Shown here: piece by piece, positions 42,846 to 51,539 of the stretch | How the letters are laid out: each line of letters begins with the position of its first letter | Position numbering within the stretch: position 1 is the stretch's first letter | Assembly: GCF_035930445.1 (NCBI RefSeq) | Contig: NZ_CP142394.1 | Coordinates: 1,273,501-1,337,500 of the forward strand | Reading direction: 5' to 3' | DNA from: Sphingopyxis chilensis | GTDB taxonomy: Bacteria > Pseudomonadota > Alphaproteobacteria > Sphingomonadales > Sphingomonadaceae | Length of the DNA: 64,000 nt | Position numbers and translations under genes: made by a program | The notes under the pieces: generated by a model | Seen by the model: only the letters and a program-made list of their open reading frames with translations | Databases searched by the model: none | What the model was told of the DNA's origin: nothing

Positions 42846-43292
42846 ATGAGTGAACAGGAAGCAGCCACCAGCGTGCACGAGCAGCTCGCGCGAATGGTCG
42901 AAAATGGCGAGCATGCAACCTATCAGGCGCTGAAGGGGCTGTTCGCCGAACTCGAGCCGACCACCAACGAGTTCATGTTCGGACAATGGCGCGGCGGCAC
43001 GTTCGACGATCGCGACATCGGCAATTTCTACGGCAAGCGCTTCAATTCGGAAGAGCATTGCGAGCCGATGCTCCGCACGAAGGAGGACGGCACGGTCTTC
43101 GCCTGGCCCGACTGGGGCGAAGCGCGGCTGCGCGAAGTCGGCTATGGCGGCAAGGTACAGTCGACCGTGATCTACGACGACCGGCCGCTGATGGACTATT
43201 TCCGCAAGGTCAACGACGATCTCGTGCTCGGGCTCGGCGACTGGAAAGGAAAAGCGAAGAGCTTTTTCTGGCTCGCGCGGGACAAGAAATAG
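42846..43292 (+). CDS. GXWXG/DUF4334 domain protein (copy 2)
   Basis: 148 aa, closely similar along its whole length to the protein at 18188-18640: FMFGQWRGGTF, NFYGKRFN, EHCEPMLRT, WGEARLREVGY, LMDYFRKVNDDLV and GDWKGKAKSFFWLARD are shared or nearly so. AGAGGAGAAGAG upstream supports the start. Function unknown; two copies in two presumed co-regulated operons suggest a role in the same pathway. The invariant Trp/Tyr and acidic residues may form a ligand pocket (inference). Confidence 0.88.
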   Translation: MSEQEAATSVHEQLARMVENGEHATYQALKGLFAELEPTTNEFMFGQWRGGTFDDRDIGNFYGKRFNSEEHCEPMLRTKEDGTVFAWPDWGEARLREVGYGGKVQSTVIYDDRPLMDYFRKVNDDLVLGLGDWKGKAKSFFWLARDKK

Positions 43293-43441
43293 AGGCGGAC
43301 GCTTACCCTTTCCGGCCGGAGCATCGACGCGAAGCGATGGGCCAGAAAGGCGATCGATCCCTTTTGGGATAGGCTGGCGGGTCGACGCAACGACGTTGAC
43401 ACCGCCAGCGACATCTGCGCCCCTGGCGCCGGGAGAGGAAA

Positions 43442-44743
43442 ATGAACGAAACCGATCGTATGGTGGCGACCGCTGTGGTCCCCGCCAAGGCGGGCACGTC
43501 GCGCACCCGGACAATGCTGTGGGTGCTGCTCCTGGTCTATGTCCTCAATTTTCTCGACCGGCAGATCGTCAACATCCTTGCGGAACCCATTTCCAAGGAC
43601 CTCGGACTGTCGGATACGCAAATCGGTCTGATGACGGGGCTGGCCTTCGCGCTTTTCTATACGGTCCTGGGCATTCCGATCGCGCGCTATGCCGACCGAA
43701 CGTCGACCAATCGCGTCGGGCTGATCTCCATCTCACTCGCTATCTGGTCGGGGATGACCATCTTATGTGGAATGGCGCATAATTACGTCCAACTCCTCCT
43801 CGCGCGCATTGGCGTTGGGGTAGGGGAGGCGGGCTGCACGCCGGCGGCGCATTCGTTGATCACCGATACGGTCGAGCCCTCGAAGCGGTCGTCGGCCATC
43901 GCCTTTTATGGCCTCGGCATCCCGATCGGGACCCTTCTGGGGCTGGTCATCGGCGGCTTCGTCAACGACCTGTGGGGCTGGCGTGTCGCCTTCATGCTCG
44001 TCGGCATGCCGGGCATCTTGATGGCTGTCATCCTGCCGTTCATAATCCGCGATGTACGTCAGAAGCCGGCTGCATCGACGACGCCGGGTGCTGACCTCAC
44101 CGTGATGGGCGCGCTACGCGAAGTGTTCGGAACGCGCTCTTTCCTCTACCTCGCCATCGGCGGATCGTTTGTTGCCTTCCTCACCTATGGCAAGAATCTT
44201 TGGGCGCTGATCCTGTTCCAGCGCTCGCACGGCCTCAGCGCGGGAGAGACCGGACTGATGCTCGGCGTCACCATTGGCGTCGCGGGGATCGTCGGCACCT
44301 GGCTTGGCGGCTATCTGGCCGACCGTTTCGGCAGCGTCGACAGGCGCCATATGCTGACCACGCCCGCGATCGGTATGGCGCTCGGCGCGCCGATCCTTTT
44401 TCTCGGCTATTGGGTCGACGAATGGCATATCGCTATCGCTTTGATCTTCATACCGACGGTCTTCAATGCGTCCTATTATGGCCCGACCTTCGCGTGCGTG
44501 CATGGTCTGGTGCGGCCCGAGGCGCGCGCGATGGCGAGCGCGATACTGCTGTTCGTGCAGAACCTGGTCGGGCTGGGCCTCGGCCCGCTGCTGTTCGGCA
44601 TGGCGTCGGAAATGCTGAAGCCAACTGTCGGCGTCGAGAGCGTGCGCTATGTCCTTTATGGCGCGGCTTGGCTGGGCCTGATCCCTGCTTTCTTCTTATG
44701 GCGCGCGAGTTTGCGGCTCAATGCCGAATTGAAATCGGGGTAA
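43442..44743 (+). CDS. MFS transporter, spinster-like (copy 2)
   Basis: 433 aa, about 12 membrane segments. Signature NFLDRQIVNILAEPISKDLGLSD and GIPIARYADRTSTNR, the same group as the transporter at 28403-29680. Start at 43442 has GGGAGAGG upstream. Last gene of the six-gene operon, probably importing its substrate across the inner membrane. No terminator is obvious downstream. Confidence 0.92.
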   Translation: MNETDRMVATAVVPAKAGTSRTRTMLWVLLLVYVLNFLDRQIVNILAEPISKDLGLSDTQIGLMTGLAFALFYTVLGIPIARYADRTSTNRVGLISISLAIWSGMTILCGMAHNYVQLLLARIGVGVGEAGCTPAAHSLITDTVEPSKRSSAIAFYGLGIPIGTLLGLVIGGFVNDLWGWRVAFMLVGMPGILMAVILPFIIRDVRQKPAASTTPGADLTVMGALREVFGTRSFLYLAIGGSFVAFLTYGKNLWALILFQRSHGLSAGETGLMLGVTIGVAGIVGTWLGGYLADRFGSVDRRHMLTTPAIGMALGAPILFLGYWVDEWHIAIALIFIPTVFNASYYGPTFACVHGLVRPEARAMASAILLFVQNLVGLGLGPLLFGMASEMLKPTVGVESVRYVLYGAAWLGLIPAFFLWRASLRLNAELKSG

Positions 44744-45165
44744 AGCCGAGACCTGGCCTGGACAGCTTGATCTGCCGGTCGCCCGGCGCTCCGTGTAAGC
44801 CGCGCTGATATCTTCTGCTAAAGCGAGGGCGATACCCAGCCGACCCTTGTGATGCAGGCCAGACGAGATCGGGCCTTCCCGGAATTGCCGTGCGCGAATT
44901 TGCAAAAATGTCCCCGATTATGGCCGGCGCTCGCCCTCATGAGGGGCTCAATGAGCCCGGCACGCCGAGACCGCTATGCTTTCCGACGGAGCGGGCCGTT
45001 GACCTGGGATTAGCTGCATCGTCTTAGGCGATATGGCGCCCGATCTGGTCTCTTAAAAAGTGGCGGAAAATTAGCAGCGGCCCGACGGGTTAGACTGCCT
45101 TTTTGCCACGCCTCCGGCAGGTGCCTCGCCCCGTTCGATCATCCGGCGGCATTTGCCGGCGTTGA
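44744..45165. other. Intergenic stretch before the efflux operon
   Basis: About 420 bases with no supported gene on either strand. A small hairpin (GGGCTC-AAT-GAGCCC at 44944-44958) is the only structure I can point to. The promoter of the efflux operon should lie at its right end, beside the two operators. Confidence 0.5.
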
Positions 45166-45185
45166 CCGGTAATAGTTGTTACCGT
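45166..45185. promoter_or_regulatory. Efflux operator 1: CCGGTAAT-AGTT-GTTACCGT
   Basis: Imperfect palindrome (two mismatches), same arms and spacing as operator 2, which starts five bases after it ends. Likely bound by the TetR protein encoded at the operon's end. Confidence 0.65.
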
Positions 45186-45190
45186 AAACG

Positions 45191-45210
45191 CCGGTAATAT
45201 TCATTACCGG
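45191..45210. promoter_or_regulatory. Efflux operator 2: CCGGTAAT-ATTC-ATTACCGG
   Basis: Perfect 8-bp arms. Its right end touches the ribosome binding site (GGAGG at 45209-45213) of the HlyD gene, so a bound repressor would block the start of the transcript and perhaps ribosome access. Confidence 0.72.
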
Positions 45211-45219
45211 AGGCGATTC

Positions 45220-46254
45220 ATGGCGATCCTGACCAAACGGAAGAAGATGGGCCTGCTGCTCATCGCCGCGGCCGTTGCCGCCGCGATGGTGATCTGGACG
45301 TGGGGGGCAGGGGACGAGGCCGCGGCAACCGACAATGCCTATATCCGCGGCGACGTGACCTCGCTGGCACCGAAGGTCGCAGGCTATGTGATCGCGGTCG
45401 AGGTCAAAGACAATCAGGTGGTCAGGGCGGGCGACATATTGTTTCGGATCGACGACCGCGATTATCGGGCGAAGCTCGCGCAGGCCGAGGCCAATGTTCA
45501 GGCGGCGCGCGCGCGAGTGGCGAACAGCGCCGAAGACATCGCGCTTCAGCATATCCTTGTGCGGCATGCAGCGGCGCAGCGCCGCGCCGCCGCTGCCGAC
45601 CTGATGCTGGCGCGCAAGACCAGCAACCGGCGTCAGGCGTTGGTTGACGGCGGCGCGGTCAGCCAAGCGCAGGTCGACGAGAGCGACACTGGCCGCTCGC
45701 GTGCCGAAGCCGGGATCGCGGCCTCGGGCGCGACGCTCGACGCGCAGCGCCAGCGAATCAGCCTTCTTGGCACGCAGCGCGAGGCGGCCATCGCAGCGCT
45801 CGCGCAGGCGCAGGCTGCGCGGGAGCTCGCGCAGATCGATCTTGACAATACTGTCGTTCGGGCGCCGATCGCGGGCGTCGTCGGCAATCGCCAAGTGCGC
45901 GTCGGCCGGCTCGTGGCGCCCGGCGCCTCGCTGCTCGATATCGTTCCCGTCGCCGATCTTTATGTGGTCGCGAATTTCAAGGAGACGCAGCTCGAGCATA
46001 TCAGCCCCGGCCAGCCGGTACGCATCCGCGTCGACGGCTATGCCGACGTGGCGCTGGACGGATTTGTCGACAGCCTCGCGCCGGGCAGCGGTTCGGCCTT
46101 TAGCCTGATCCCCGCCGACAATGCGACCGGCAATTTCGTGCGCGTCGTCCAGCGCGTGCCGGTGAAGATTAGGTTGCGCGGCAATCCGCTTTCCGGCCGC
46201 CTGGTGCCCGGACTGTCCGCGCGCGTCGAGGTGTTGCACGGACGTGGATCATGA
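45220..46254 (+). CDS. EmrA/HlyD-type membrane fusion protein
   Basis: 344 aa. One N-terminal membrane segment (residues 10-28), biotinyl/lipoyl-like half (NAYIRGDVTSLAPKVAGYV), long alpha-hairpin rich in Ala/Arg/Gln, second lipoyl half (VVRAPIAGVVGNRQVRVG), then the beta-barrel. It is the periplasmic adaptor of an EmrAB-type tripartite pump. ATG at 45220; its end overlaps the EmrB-like gene by four bases. Two operators precede it. Confidence 0.93.
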   Translation: MAILTKRKKMGLLLIAAAVAAAMVIWTWGAGDEAAATDNAYIRGDVTSLAPKVAGYVIAVEVKDNQVVRAGDILFRIDDRDYRAKLAQAEANVQAARARVANSAEDIALQHILVRHAAAQRRAAAADLMLARKTSNRRQALVDGGAVSQAQVDESDTGRSRAEAGIAASGATLDAQRQRISLLGTQREAAIAALAQAQAARELAQIDLDNTVVRAPIAGVVGNRQVRVGRLVAPGASLLDIVPVADLYVVANFKETQLEHISPGQPVRIRVDGYADVALDGFVDSLAPGSGSAFSLIPADNATGNFVRVVQRVPVKIRLRGNPLSGRLVPGLSARVEVLHGRGS

Positions 46255-47855
46255 CGGCCGCCGGAGCCCGTATCGACGTGGGTGCGCCGGTCGCAACCGG
46301 CAGGATTTTAGTGGCGGGGATTGTCCTCGCATGCCTGACCGAAGCGATCGCGAGTACCATCCTCGCGCTCGGCCGTGCGGACATCATCGGCGACACCTAT
46401 GCGACTCCCGACGAGTTTGCTTGGCTCGACGTCGGTTATACCGCGTTCAAGCTGATCGGCTTCGTCTTCGCACCCTGGCTGCTAACCCGCGTCGATCCGC
46501 GGCGGTTGTTGTTGATCGCAACACTGGTAATGGGCGCCGCCTGCGCCGCTGCTGTTGCCACCGCAGTGCTCGACGTCCTCGTCGTCCTGCGCGCGGTGCA
46601 GGGACTCGCGGGAGCGACGCTACTGGTTAGCGGGCAGACGATCCTCTTCTGGAATTTTCCTGCGTCGCGCCAGCCGATCCTGCAGGCGGTGTTCGCGATG
46701 GGATCGGTCGTCGCGCCGGCAACCGCGGCACCTTTTCTTGAAGGCTGGTTGATCGACAATCACGACTGGACTTGGATTTTCTTCATGGTCCTGCCGCTTT
46801 CGCTGGGCGCCGCGGGTCTGCTGATCGTGGCCGACCCGACGCCCGCACGGCCGGCACCGCCGCGCCGCCTCGACTGGATCGGGCTCGGCGCGTTCGGAGC
46901 GGCGCTGCTTAGCGCGACTTATGTGCTGACGCAGGGCAGCCGCTGGGACTGGTTGGAGGCGAGCCGGATCGGCTGGATGAGCGCCATCGCCATCGCGGCA
47001 CTCCTGCTGTTCGCGTTCCGGCAATTTCGCGTTGGGGATGAGGGCTTGCTCGACCTGTCGACCTTCCAGACCGAGGATTTTGCTTTTGCTTTCTTCGTCA
47101 GTTTCGTTGCCGGCGCGGCGCTATTCGGCAGCGCCTTTGTCATTCCGGCTTTTGCCGTGTCGGTGCTCGGCTTCTCCCCGACCGAGGCCGGCGAACTGCT
47201 TCTGCCGAGCGGCGCCTGCTTCCTCGCGACGCTGCTGTTCGCCGCCTATATGATGCAGGCGCGTGGCCTGCCGCCGGTCGCAACGGTGCCGTTCGGCGTC
47301 TTATCGATCATGGTCGCGATGTGGATGCTGTCAGGGTCGAACGGCGAAAGCGGCGCCGCCGACATGATGCCGGCAATCCTGCTACGTGGTTTCGGCCTCG
47401 GCTTCCTGTTCCTGTCGATCACGCTGATCGCATTCAGCAAGCTGCCCCCCGCCAGCGTCGCCTTCGGCATCGGCATCTTCAACATCGGGCGCCAACTCGG
47501 CGGGCTGATCGGCATTGCGGTGCTTCAGACGTCCATAGACCACGATCTCGTCTACAATCAGACGGTGCTGGGGGCCGCGATCCAAACGGGATCGCCCGCG
47601 CTGGCCGAGCGGATCGCCGCCACTACCGATTTACTCGTATCGCGCGGGGTCGAGGCAAGCGCGGCGGCAAAGACGGCGACCGCCATGGTCGGCCGGGCGG
47701 TCGGCGGACAGGGGGCGGTGATCGCCTTCGATACTGCCTTCAACCTCGTGGCTTTGTTGTTTGTATTCGGCGCGCCGATGATCATCGCATTCAAGATATT
47801 CCTCGCAAAGACGACGGCATCGCGTCGATCCGATCGACCAGGGGCAACGACATGA
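46251..47855 (+). CDS. EmrB-type MFS drug transporter (DHA2, 14 TM)
   Basis: 534 aa with about 14 membrane segments. It matches the DHA2 family by length and by motifs such as LRAVQGLAGATLLVSGQTI and the LPAR-like mid-protein loop. Inner-membrane proton-driven exporter of the tripartite pump, probably for hydrophobic or phenolic compounds. Overlaps both neighbours by ATGA, so the three pump genes are translationally coupled. Confidence 0.92.
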   Translation: MTAAGARIDVGAPVATGRILVAGIVLACLTEAIASTILALGRADIIGDTYATPDEFAWLDVGYTAFKLIGFVFAPWLLTRVDPRRLLLIATLVMGAACAAAVATAVLDVLVVLRAVQGLAGATLLVSGQTILFWNFPASRQPILQAVFAMGSVVAPATAAPFLEGWLIDNHDWTWIFFMVLPLSLGAAGLLIVADPTPARPAPPRRLDWIGLGAFGAALLSATYVLTQGSRWDWLEASRIGWMSAIAIAALLLFAFRQFRVGDEGLLDLSTFQTEDFAFAFFVSFVAGAALFGSAFVIPAFAVSVLGFSPTEAGELLLPSGACFLATLLFAAYMMQARGLPPVATVPFGVLSIMVAMWMLSGSNGESGAADMMPAILLRGFGLGFLFLSITLIAFSKLPPASVAFGIGIFNIGRQLGGLIGIAVLQTSIDHDLVYNQTVLGAAIQTGSPALAERIAATTDLLVSRGVEASAAAKTATAMVGRAVGGQGAVIAFDTAFNLVALLFVFGAPMIIAFKIFLAKTTASRRSDRPGATT

Positions 47856-49279
47856 TACCGCCGATCAAATTCTCCCTGGTCGCTGCGTTGGCTGCGGGCG
47901 GTCTCGCGGGTTGCGCCGTCGGCCCCGATTATCGGCGGCCCGAAATTGCTGTCAGCGAAAAATGGGTCGGGCCGGTCAGCAATGCCGAGGTCGACGGCGC
48001 CTGGTGGCGCAAATTCGACGACCCGCTCCTCACCGAACTCGTCAAAGCCGCGATCCTCGGCAACAAGGACCTCGCCGAAGCGTCGGCGCGGTTGCGCGAA
48101 GCGCGTGCCAATCGCGAAGCAGTGCTCGGCCGCGAACTTCCGCAGGCGACCGCATCGGCGATAGCGACCGAAAACCGCCTCAGCGAAAATGGCCAGCTGC
48201 CAGTCGGCAAGGTGCCGGGGCTCGGCCCCGAGCTGTCGATCTTCGACACGGGATTCGACGCCTCGTGGGAGATTGATTTGTGGGGCGGCACGCGGCGGGC
48301 GATCGAAAGCGCCGAAGCGCGGGCTGATGCAGCCGAAGAGGCCCGGCGCGCCGTTGTCATGCAGGTGATCGGCGAGGTCGTCCGCTCATATATCGACCTG
48401 CGCACCGCGCAGGCGCTTAAGGCGAACGCGGCGCATGATGCCCGGGCGCAAGCCGAAATCGCGCGGCTGATCGCCGACCGGTTGCGCGTCGGACTGGCCT
48501 CGCGCGTCGACTTGATGCGCGCGGAAACGCAGGTAAGGGGAAGCGTCGCTGCGATCCCCGCCTTTGAAAGCGAGGCCGCCGCGGCGTCGTTCCGCCTTTC
48601 GCTGCTCGTCGGGCAGCAGCCGGAGGTTCTTGATCCCCGCTTGCGCGAGCCCGGCCAGCTCCCCGCTGCCGATGTCGAGATCGCGGCGGGACTGCGCTCG
48701 GACCTGCTACGCCGTCGCCCCGACATCCGTCAGGCCGAACGCGACCTCGCCGCCTCGACCGCCGAGGTCGGGGTTGCAACCGCCGAACTTTTTCCGCGCT
48801 TCTCGTTGATCGGCGGGATCGGCTTGCAGGCGCGCACGCTGGGCGATCTGCACTCGAGCGACAGCCTGCGTCTTCAGCTTGGCCCGTCGCTGCGCTGGCC
48901 GATCTTCTCGGGTGGACGGATCCGTGCGCAGATCCGCGCTGCGGACGCGCGCGCGGATGGTGCCAAGGCCCGCTATGAACGCGCGGTGCTGAGTGCGCTG
49001 TCCGACAGCGAGACCAGCATAAGCCGGTACATATCGGCGGGCACCATCCAGCAGGAACGTGCCGCGGCGCTCGCCGCTGCGGCTGAGGCGGTCGAATTGA
49101 TGCGACGGCGCTATGTCGCCGGCGAAGAGGATCTGACGGGGCTGTTGCAGGCACAGCTCGCGTTCAGCGCGGCCGACCGGCTCCATCTTCAGGCGCGCGC
49201 GGCGCGGCTCCGCCAATTTGCAGCGCTCTACAAGGCGCTTGGCGGCGGATGGGAAGCCGCCGAGGCCGGCAGTTTCTGA
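47852..49279 (+). CDS. Outer-membrane efflux lipoprotein, NodT/OprM family
   Basis: 475 aa. Lipoprotein signal with lipobox LAGC (Cys at residue 20) followed by AVGPDYRRP, the usual NodT start; two repeats of long coiled helices, and the RRPDIRQAERDLAASTAEVGVA stretch typical of the family. Completes the EmrAB-OMF export channel. Start lies inside the EmrB stop; the long upstream open frame is a shadow. Confidence 0.93.
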   Translation: MIPPIKFSLVAALAAGGLAGCAVGPDYRRPEIAVSEKWVGPVSNAEVDGAWWRKFDDPLLTELVKAAILGNKDLAEASARLREARANREAVLGRELPQATASAIATENRLSENGQLPVGKVPGLGPELSIFDTGFDASWEIDLWGGTRRAIESAEARADAAEEARRAVVMQVIGEVVRSYIDLRTAQALKANAAHDARAQAEIARLIADRLRVGLASRVDLMRAETQVRGSVAAIPAFESEAAAASFRLSLLVGQQPEVLDPRLREPGQLPAADVEIAAGLRSDLLRRRPDIRQAERDLAASTAEVGVATAELFPRFSLIGGIGLQARTLGDLHSSDSLRLQLGPSLRWPIFSGGRIRAQIRAADARADGAKARYERAVLSALSDSETSISRYISAGTIQQERAAALAAAAEAVELMRRRYVAGEEDLTGLLQAQLAFSAADRLHLQARAARLRQFAALYKALGGGWEAAEAGSF

Positions 49280-49282
49280 CCG

Positions 49283-49945
49283 ATGACGGTGACCCATATA
49301 ACTGTCGAAAGTGCGGCGGTCATGGATCGTCGCACGGCGCAGCGGAGCCATATCCTGGCCATCGCGCGGCGGCATTTTCTCGCACGGGGCTATGCGGCCA
49401 CGACGATGTCGGCGATCGCGGCAGACGTCGGCGGCTCGAAAGCCACATTGTGGAATCATTTCAAGTCCAAGGACGATCTTTTTGCCGAACTTGTAAAGAC
49501 GGATACCGAGGGAATCCATGCCGAGGCGCTGGTCATTCTCGACCGGGAAGGTGAGACTTTCGAGATACTTTGCACCTTTGCCGAAACCTATATCACCGCC
49601 ATATCGACGCCGGCGGCACTGAGACTACAGCGGCAAGCCGCTGCAGTAATCGAGCGGATCGCCATTGGCCGGCTGCTCAACGACCGTCTGGTCGGCGTGG
49701 TTGAAACGCGCTTGGCGAACTTTTTTGCCACGCGGATGGCGATGGGCGCGCTTCGCCGCAGCGATCCGGGGCGCGCGGCGCAGCTGACCATCGCGCTTTG
49801 CCTCGGCCTCGACCCCCGACGCCTTTTCCGGCCGGCCGAAGCCGCCGGCATTCCGCCGCGCGCGCGTGCGCAGTTCGTGCTGGCCGTGCTTAAAGATCTT
49901 TACACCCATCGAGAATTGCAGGCCAAGGAGGAGGATGACGAATAG
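49283..49945 (+). CDS. TetR family repressor of the efflux operon
   Basis: 220 aa. Helix-turn-helix: RRTAQRSHILAIARRHFLARGYAATTM, AADVGGSKATLWNHFKSKDDLF; C-terminal TetR_C_7-like domain (LCTFAETYITAISTPAALRLQRQ). Begins three bases after the OMF stop, as the last gene of the pump operon, and is the natural binder of the CCGGTAAT-N4-ATTACCGG operators. Met at 49322 is another start. Inducer unknown. Confidence 0.9.
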   Translation: MTVTHITVESAAVMDRRTAQRSHILAIARRHFLARGYAATTMSAIAADVGGSKATLWNHFKSKDDLFAELVKTDTEGIHAEALVILDREGETFEILCTFAETYITAISTPAALRLQRQAAAVIERIAIGRLLNDRLVGVVETRLANFFATRMAMGALRRSDPGRAAQLTIALCLGLDPRRLFRPAEAAGIPPRARAQFVLAVLKDLYTHRELQAKEEDDE

Positions 49946-50288
49946 GATGATGTGATCAAGCTATCCGGGTTGCTGGTTGCCGGCCCGAGTGCGCAAATTC
50001 ACGTCATGCAGCTGTTCTTTACCCCAAATAACCCCTCGCGCCGGCGCAGCGACAAGACGCCGCCGCTTCGATCTGCTGCGGCAATCCTCTGCCGACCGTC
50101 CGATGAAGAGAACTGGCAGCCCGTCATGACGTCGATGCGTCCGAAAATGGCCTAGTCAGGCCTTTGCTTCCCTCGCCCATGAAAGCGTCGCCCGCAGCGT
50201 CCCCACGCTGCGGGCGAACCCCGTTCGCGAAACTGGATGTCATCGGGCGGAAGTGATCATCTCCCCGGGGGGCCTTCCGCCCGATGAT
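49946..50288. other. Intergenic stretch after the efflux operon
   Basis: 343 bases between the TetR gene (+) and the PcpA-like gene (-), which converge. Contains the hairpin at 50188-50217 and nothing else recognisable. Confidence 0.55.
50188..50217. terminator. Perfect 12-bp hairpin between convergent operons
   Basis: TCGCCCGCAGCG, loop TCCCCA, CGCTGCGGGCGA. Positioned to end the efflux operon and possibly the PcpA-like transcript. Confidence 0.6.
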
Positions 50289-51251
50289 TCAGACGACGAT
50301 CGGATCGTCGGCCATCGCCTGTTGGATAAGGTGCTTCTTGTCGTCGAACTGCGGCGAGACCTTGAGGTCCATACCGAGCGTTTCTTCATCCTCGTCATGC
50401 GTAAAGCCGAGACTGTGCGTCGCCTCGAACATCACGCCGCCCGGCGTGCGAACATAAGTCGATTCGAAATAGCCCCGGTTCTTGCGATCCGAGAAATCGG
50501 TGAAGCCGACGCCCTCGGTCTCGAACTTGATCCGCGCCTGGACGTCCATGTCAGGGACCGCGAAGGCGCCGTGGTGAATGATGCCCTCTGCGATCGTCCA
50601 GCTGCCCTGGCGGCGATCGGGCTCATGAACGATGTCGATGACCGTGCCCGAGTCCTTGGTGCCCTTGACGCGATAGCGGTGCCGATTGCCTTCCTCGCCG
50701 ATCTTCTCGAAGTTCCAGCAATTGTTCATGAAGAAATCCATGTCCTCAAGCTCGCGCACCGAGGCGGTCCAGCTGTGGAATCCGCGCTGAGCATGCTCGA
50801 GGGGCACGTAGGGCGAGGCGTAGGGTTCGCGTGTGTCATGCTCATCCTCGAGGACCTCGAATTCGATCCCGCAATCGGGATGCTCGAAACCGACGAAGCG
50901 CTGACCGAAGCGCACGCCCGGCTTGCCCGTCGGAATGCCATTCTTGTCGAGATGCTCGATCCACCATTCGAGCGAACCCTTCGGGATCGAATAGGTGCAG
51001 ACGGTGAACTGGTTCGATCCCTTGCGTCCCTTCTGGCCCGTGCGGCGCGTCGGGAAGGTCGTCATCACCGTGCCGGGGGTGCCGAGCTCGTCCGCGAAAT
51101 AGAGATGGTAGATGGGAGTGCTGCCGTCGTAGAACAGCGTCCGCTTTACGAAGCGTTGTCCCAGGATCTTGACGAAGAAGTCGATGTCGCCCTGCGCCGT
51201 GCCGGTGCAGATGGTGATATGATGCAGGCTGGTAATATGGTTCGAATCCAC
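50289..51251 (-). CDS. pcpA: PcpA-type (chloro)hydroquinone 1,2-dioxygenase
   Basis: 320 aa Fe(II) ring-cleaving dioxygenase of the VOC superfamily. With the GTG start at 51251 (GGAGAG five bases upstream) the iron ligands fall at His11, His227 and Glu276, the same numbers as in PcpA of Sphingobium chlorophenolicum, and the second-shell residues His10, Thr13, His226, Arg259 and Tyr266 also match. Long stretches such as HRYRVKGT and GFTDFSDRKNRGYFESTYVR look nearly identical to PcpA as I remember it. It would cleave hydroquinone or its 2,6-dichloro form between the hydroxylated and substituted carbons. An ATTC-N7-GAAT box lies 124 bp upstream. Confidence 0.93.
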   Translation of the reverse strand: MDSNHITSLHHITICTGTAQGDIDFFVKILGQRFVKRTLFYDGSTPIYHLYFADELGTPGTVMTTFPTRRTGQKGRKGSNQFTVCTYSIPKGSLEWWIEHLDKNGIPTGKPGVRFGQRFVGFEHPDCGIEFEVLEDEHDTREPYASPYVPLEHAQRGFHSWTASVRELEDMDFFMNNCWNFEKIGEEGNRHRYRVKGTKDSGTVIDIVHEPDRRQGSWTIAEGIIHHGAFAVPDMDVQARIKFETEGVGFTDFSDRKNRGYFESTYVRTPGGVMFEATHSLGFTHDEDEETLGMDLKVSPQFDDKKHLIQQAMADDPIVV

Positions 51252-51374
51252 GATCGCTCTCCAATATTTGATCCATGAACCGCGGCGGGGAGGTTGGTCT
51301 CGGATCGCCTCGGGGTCATATTGGAAATAGCACTCTGCTCGAACGCTCTCCATGCAAGCTTGCGGATACTGCCC

Positions 51375-51389
51375 ATTCGAAAAGCGAAT
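51375..51389. promoter_or_regulatory. LysR/PcpR-type box ATTC-GAAAAGC-GAAT
   Basis: Exact ATTC-N7-GAAT, a T-N11-A LysR motif and the pattern I recall being described for PcpR. It lies in the spacer upstream of the pcpA-like gene; the related one-mismatch box at 62346 flanks the LysR gene. Confidence 0.6.
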
Positions 51390-51539
51390 GTGGATGCGTT
51401 AGAAGCGGTCGCGGCGGCGAGCATGACTATGGCGTGTCGGCAAGCCATGCGTAGGGTTCGCCCCGCGCCTTGACACAGCGCGCATCTTCGCATGGGCGGT
51501 CCTTGGTATCAGGCAGTTCGATGCGGAGCCCCACCATGC

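Noticed and set aside
51238..51248. GGTTCGAATCC, like a tRNA T-loop
   Set aside because: It lies at the start of the PcpA-like gene (codons for the N-terminal SNH residues on the minus strand) and no acceptor or anticodon stem surrounds it.
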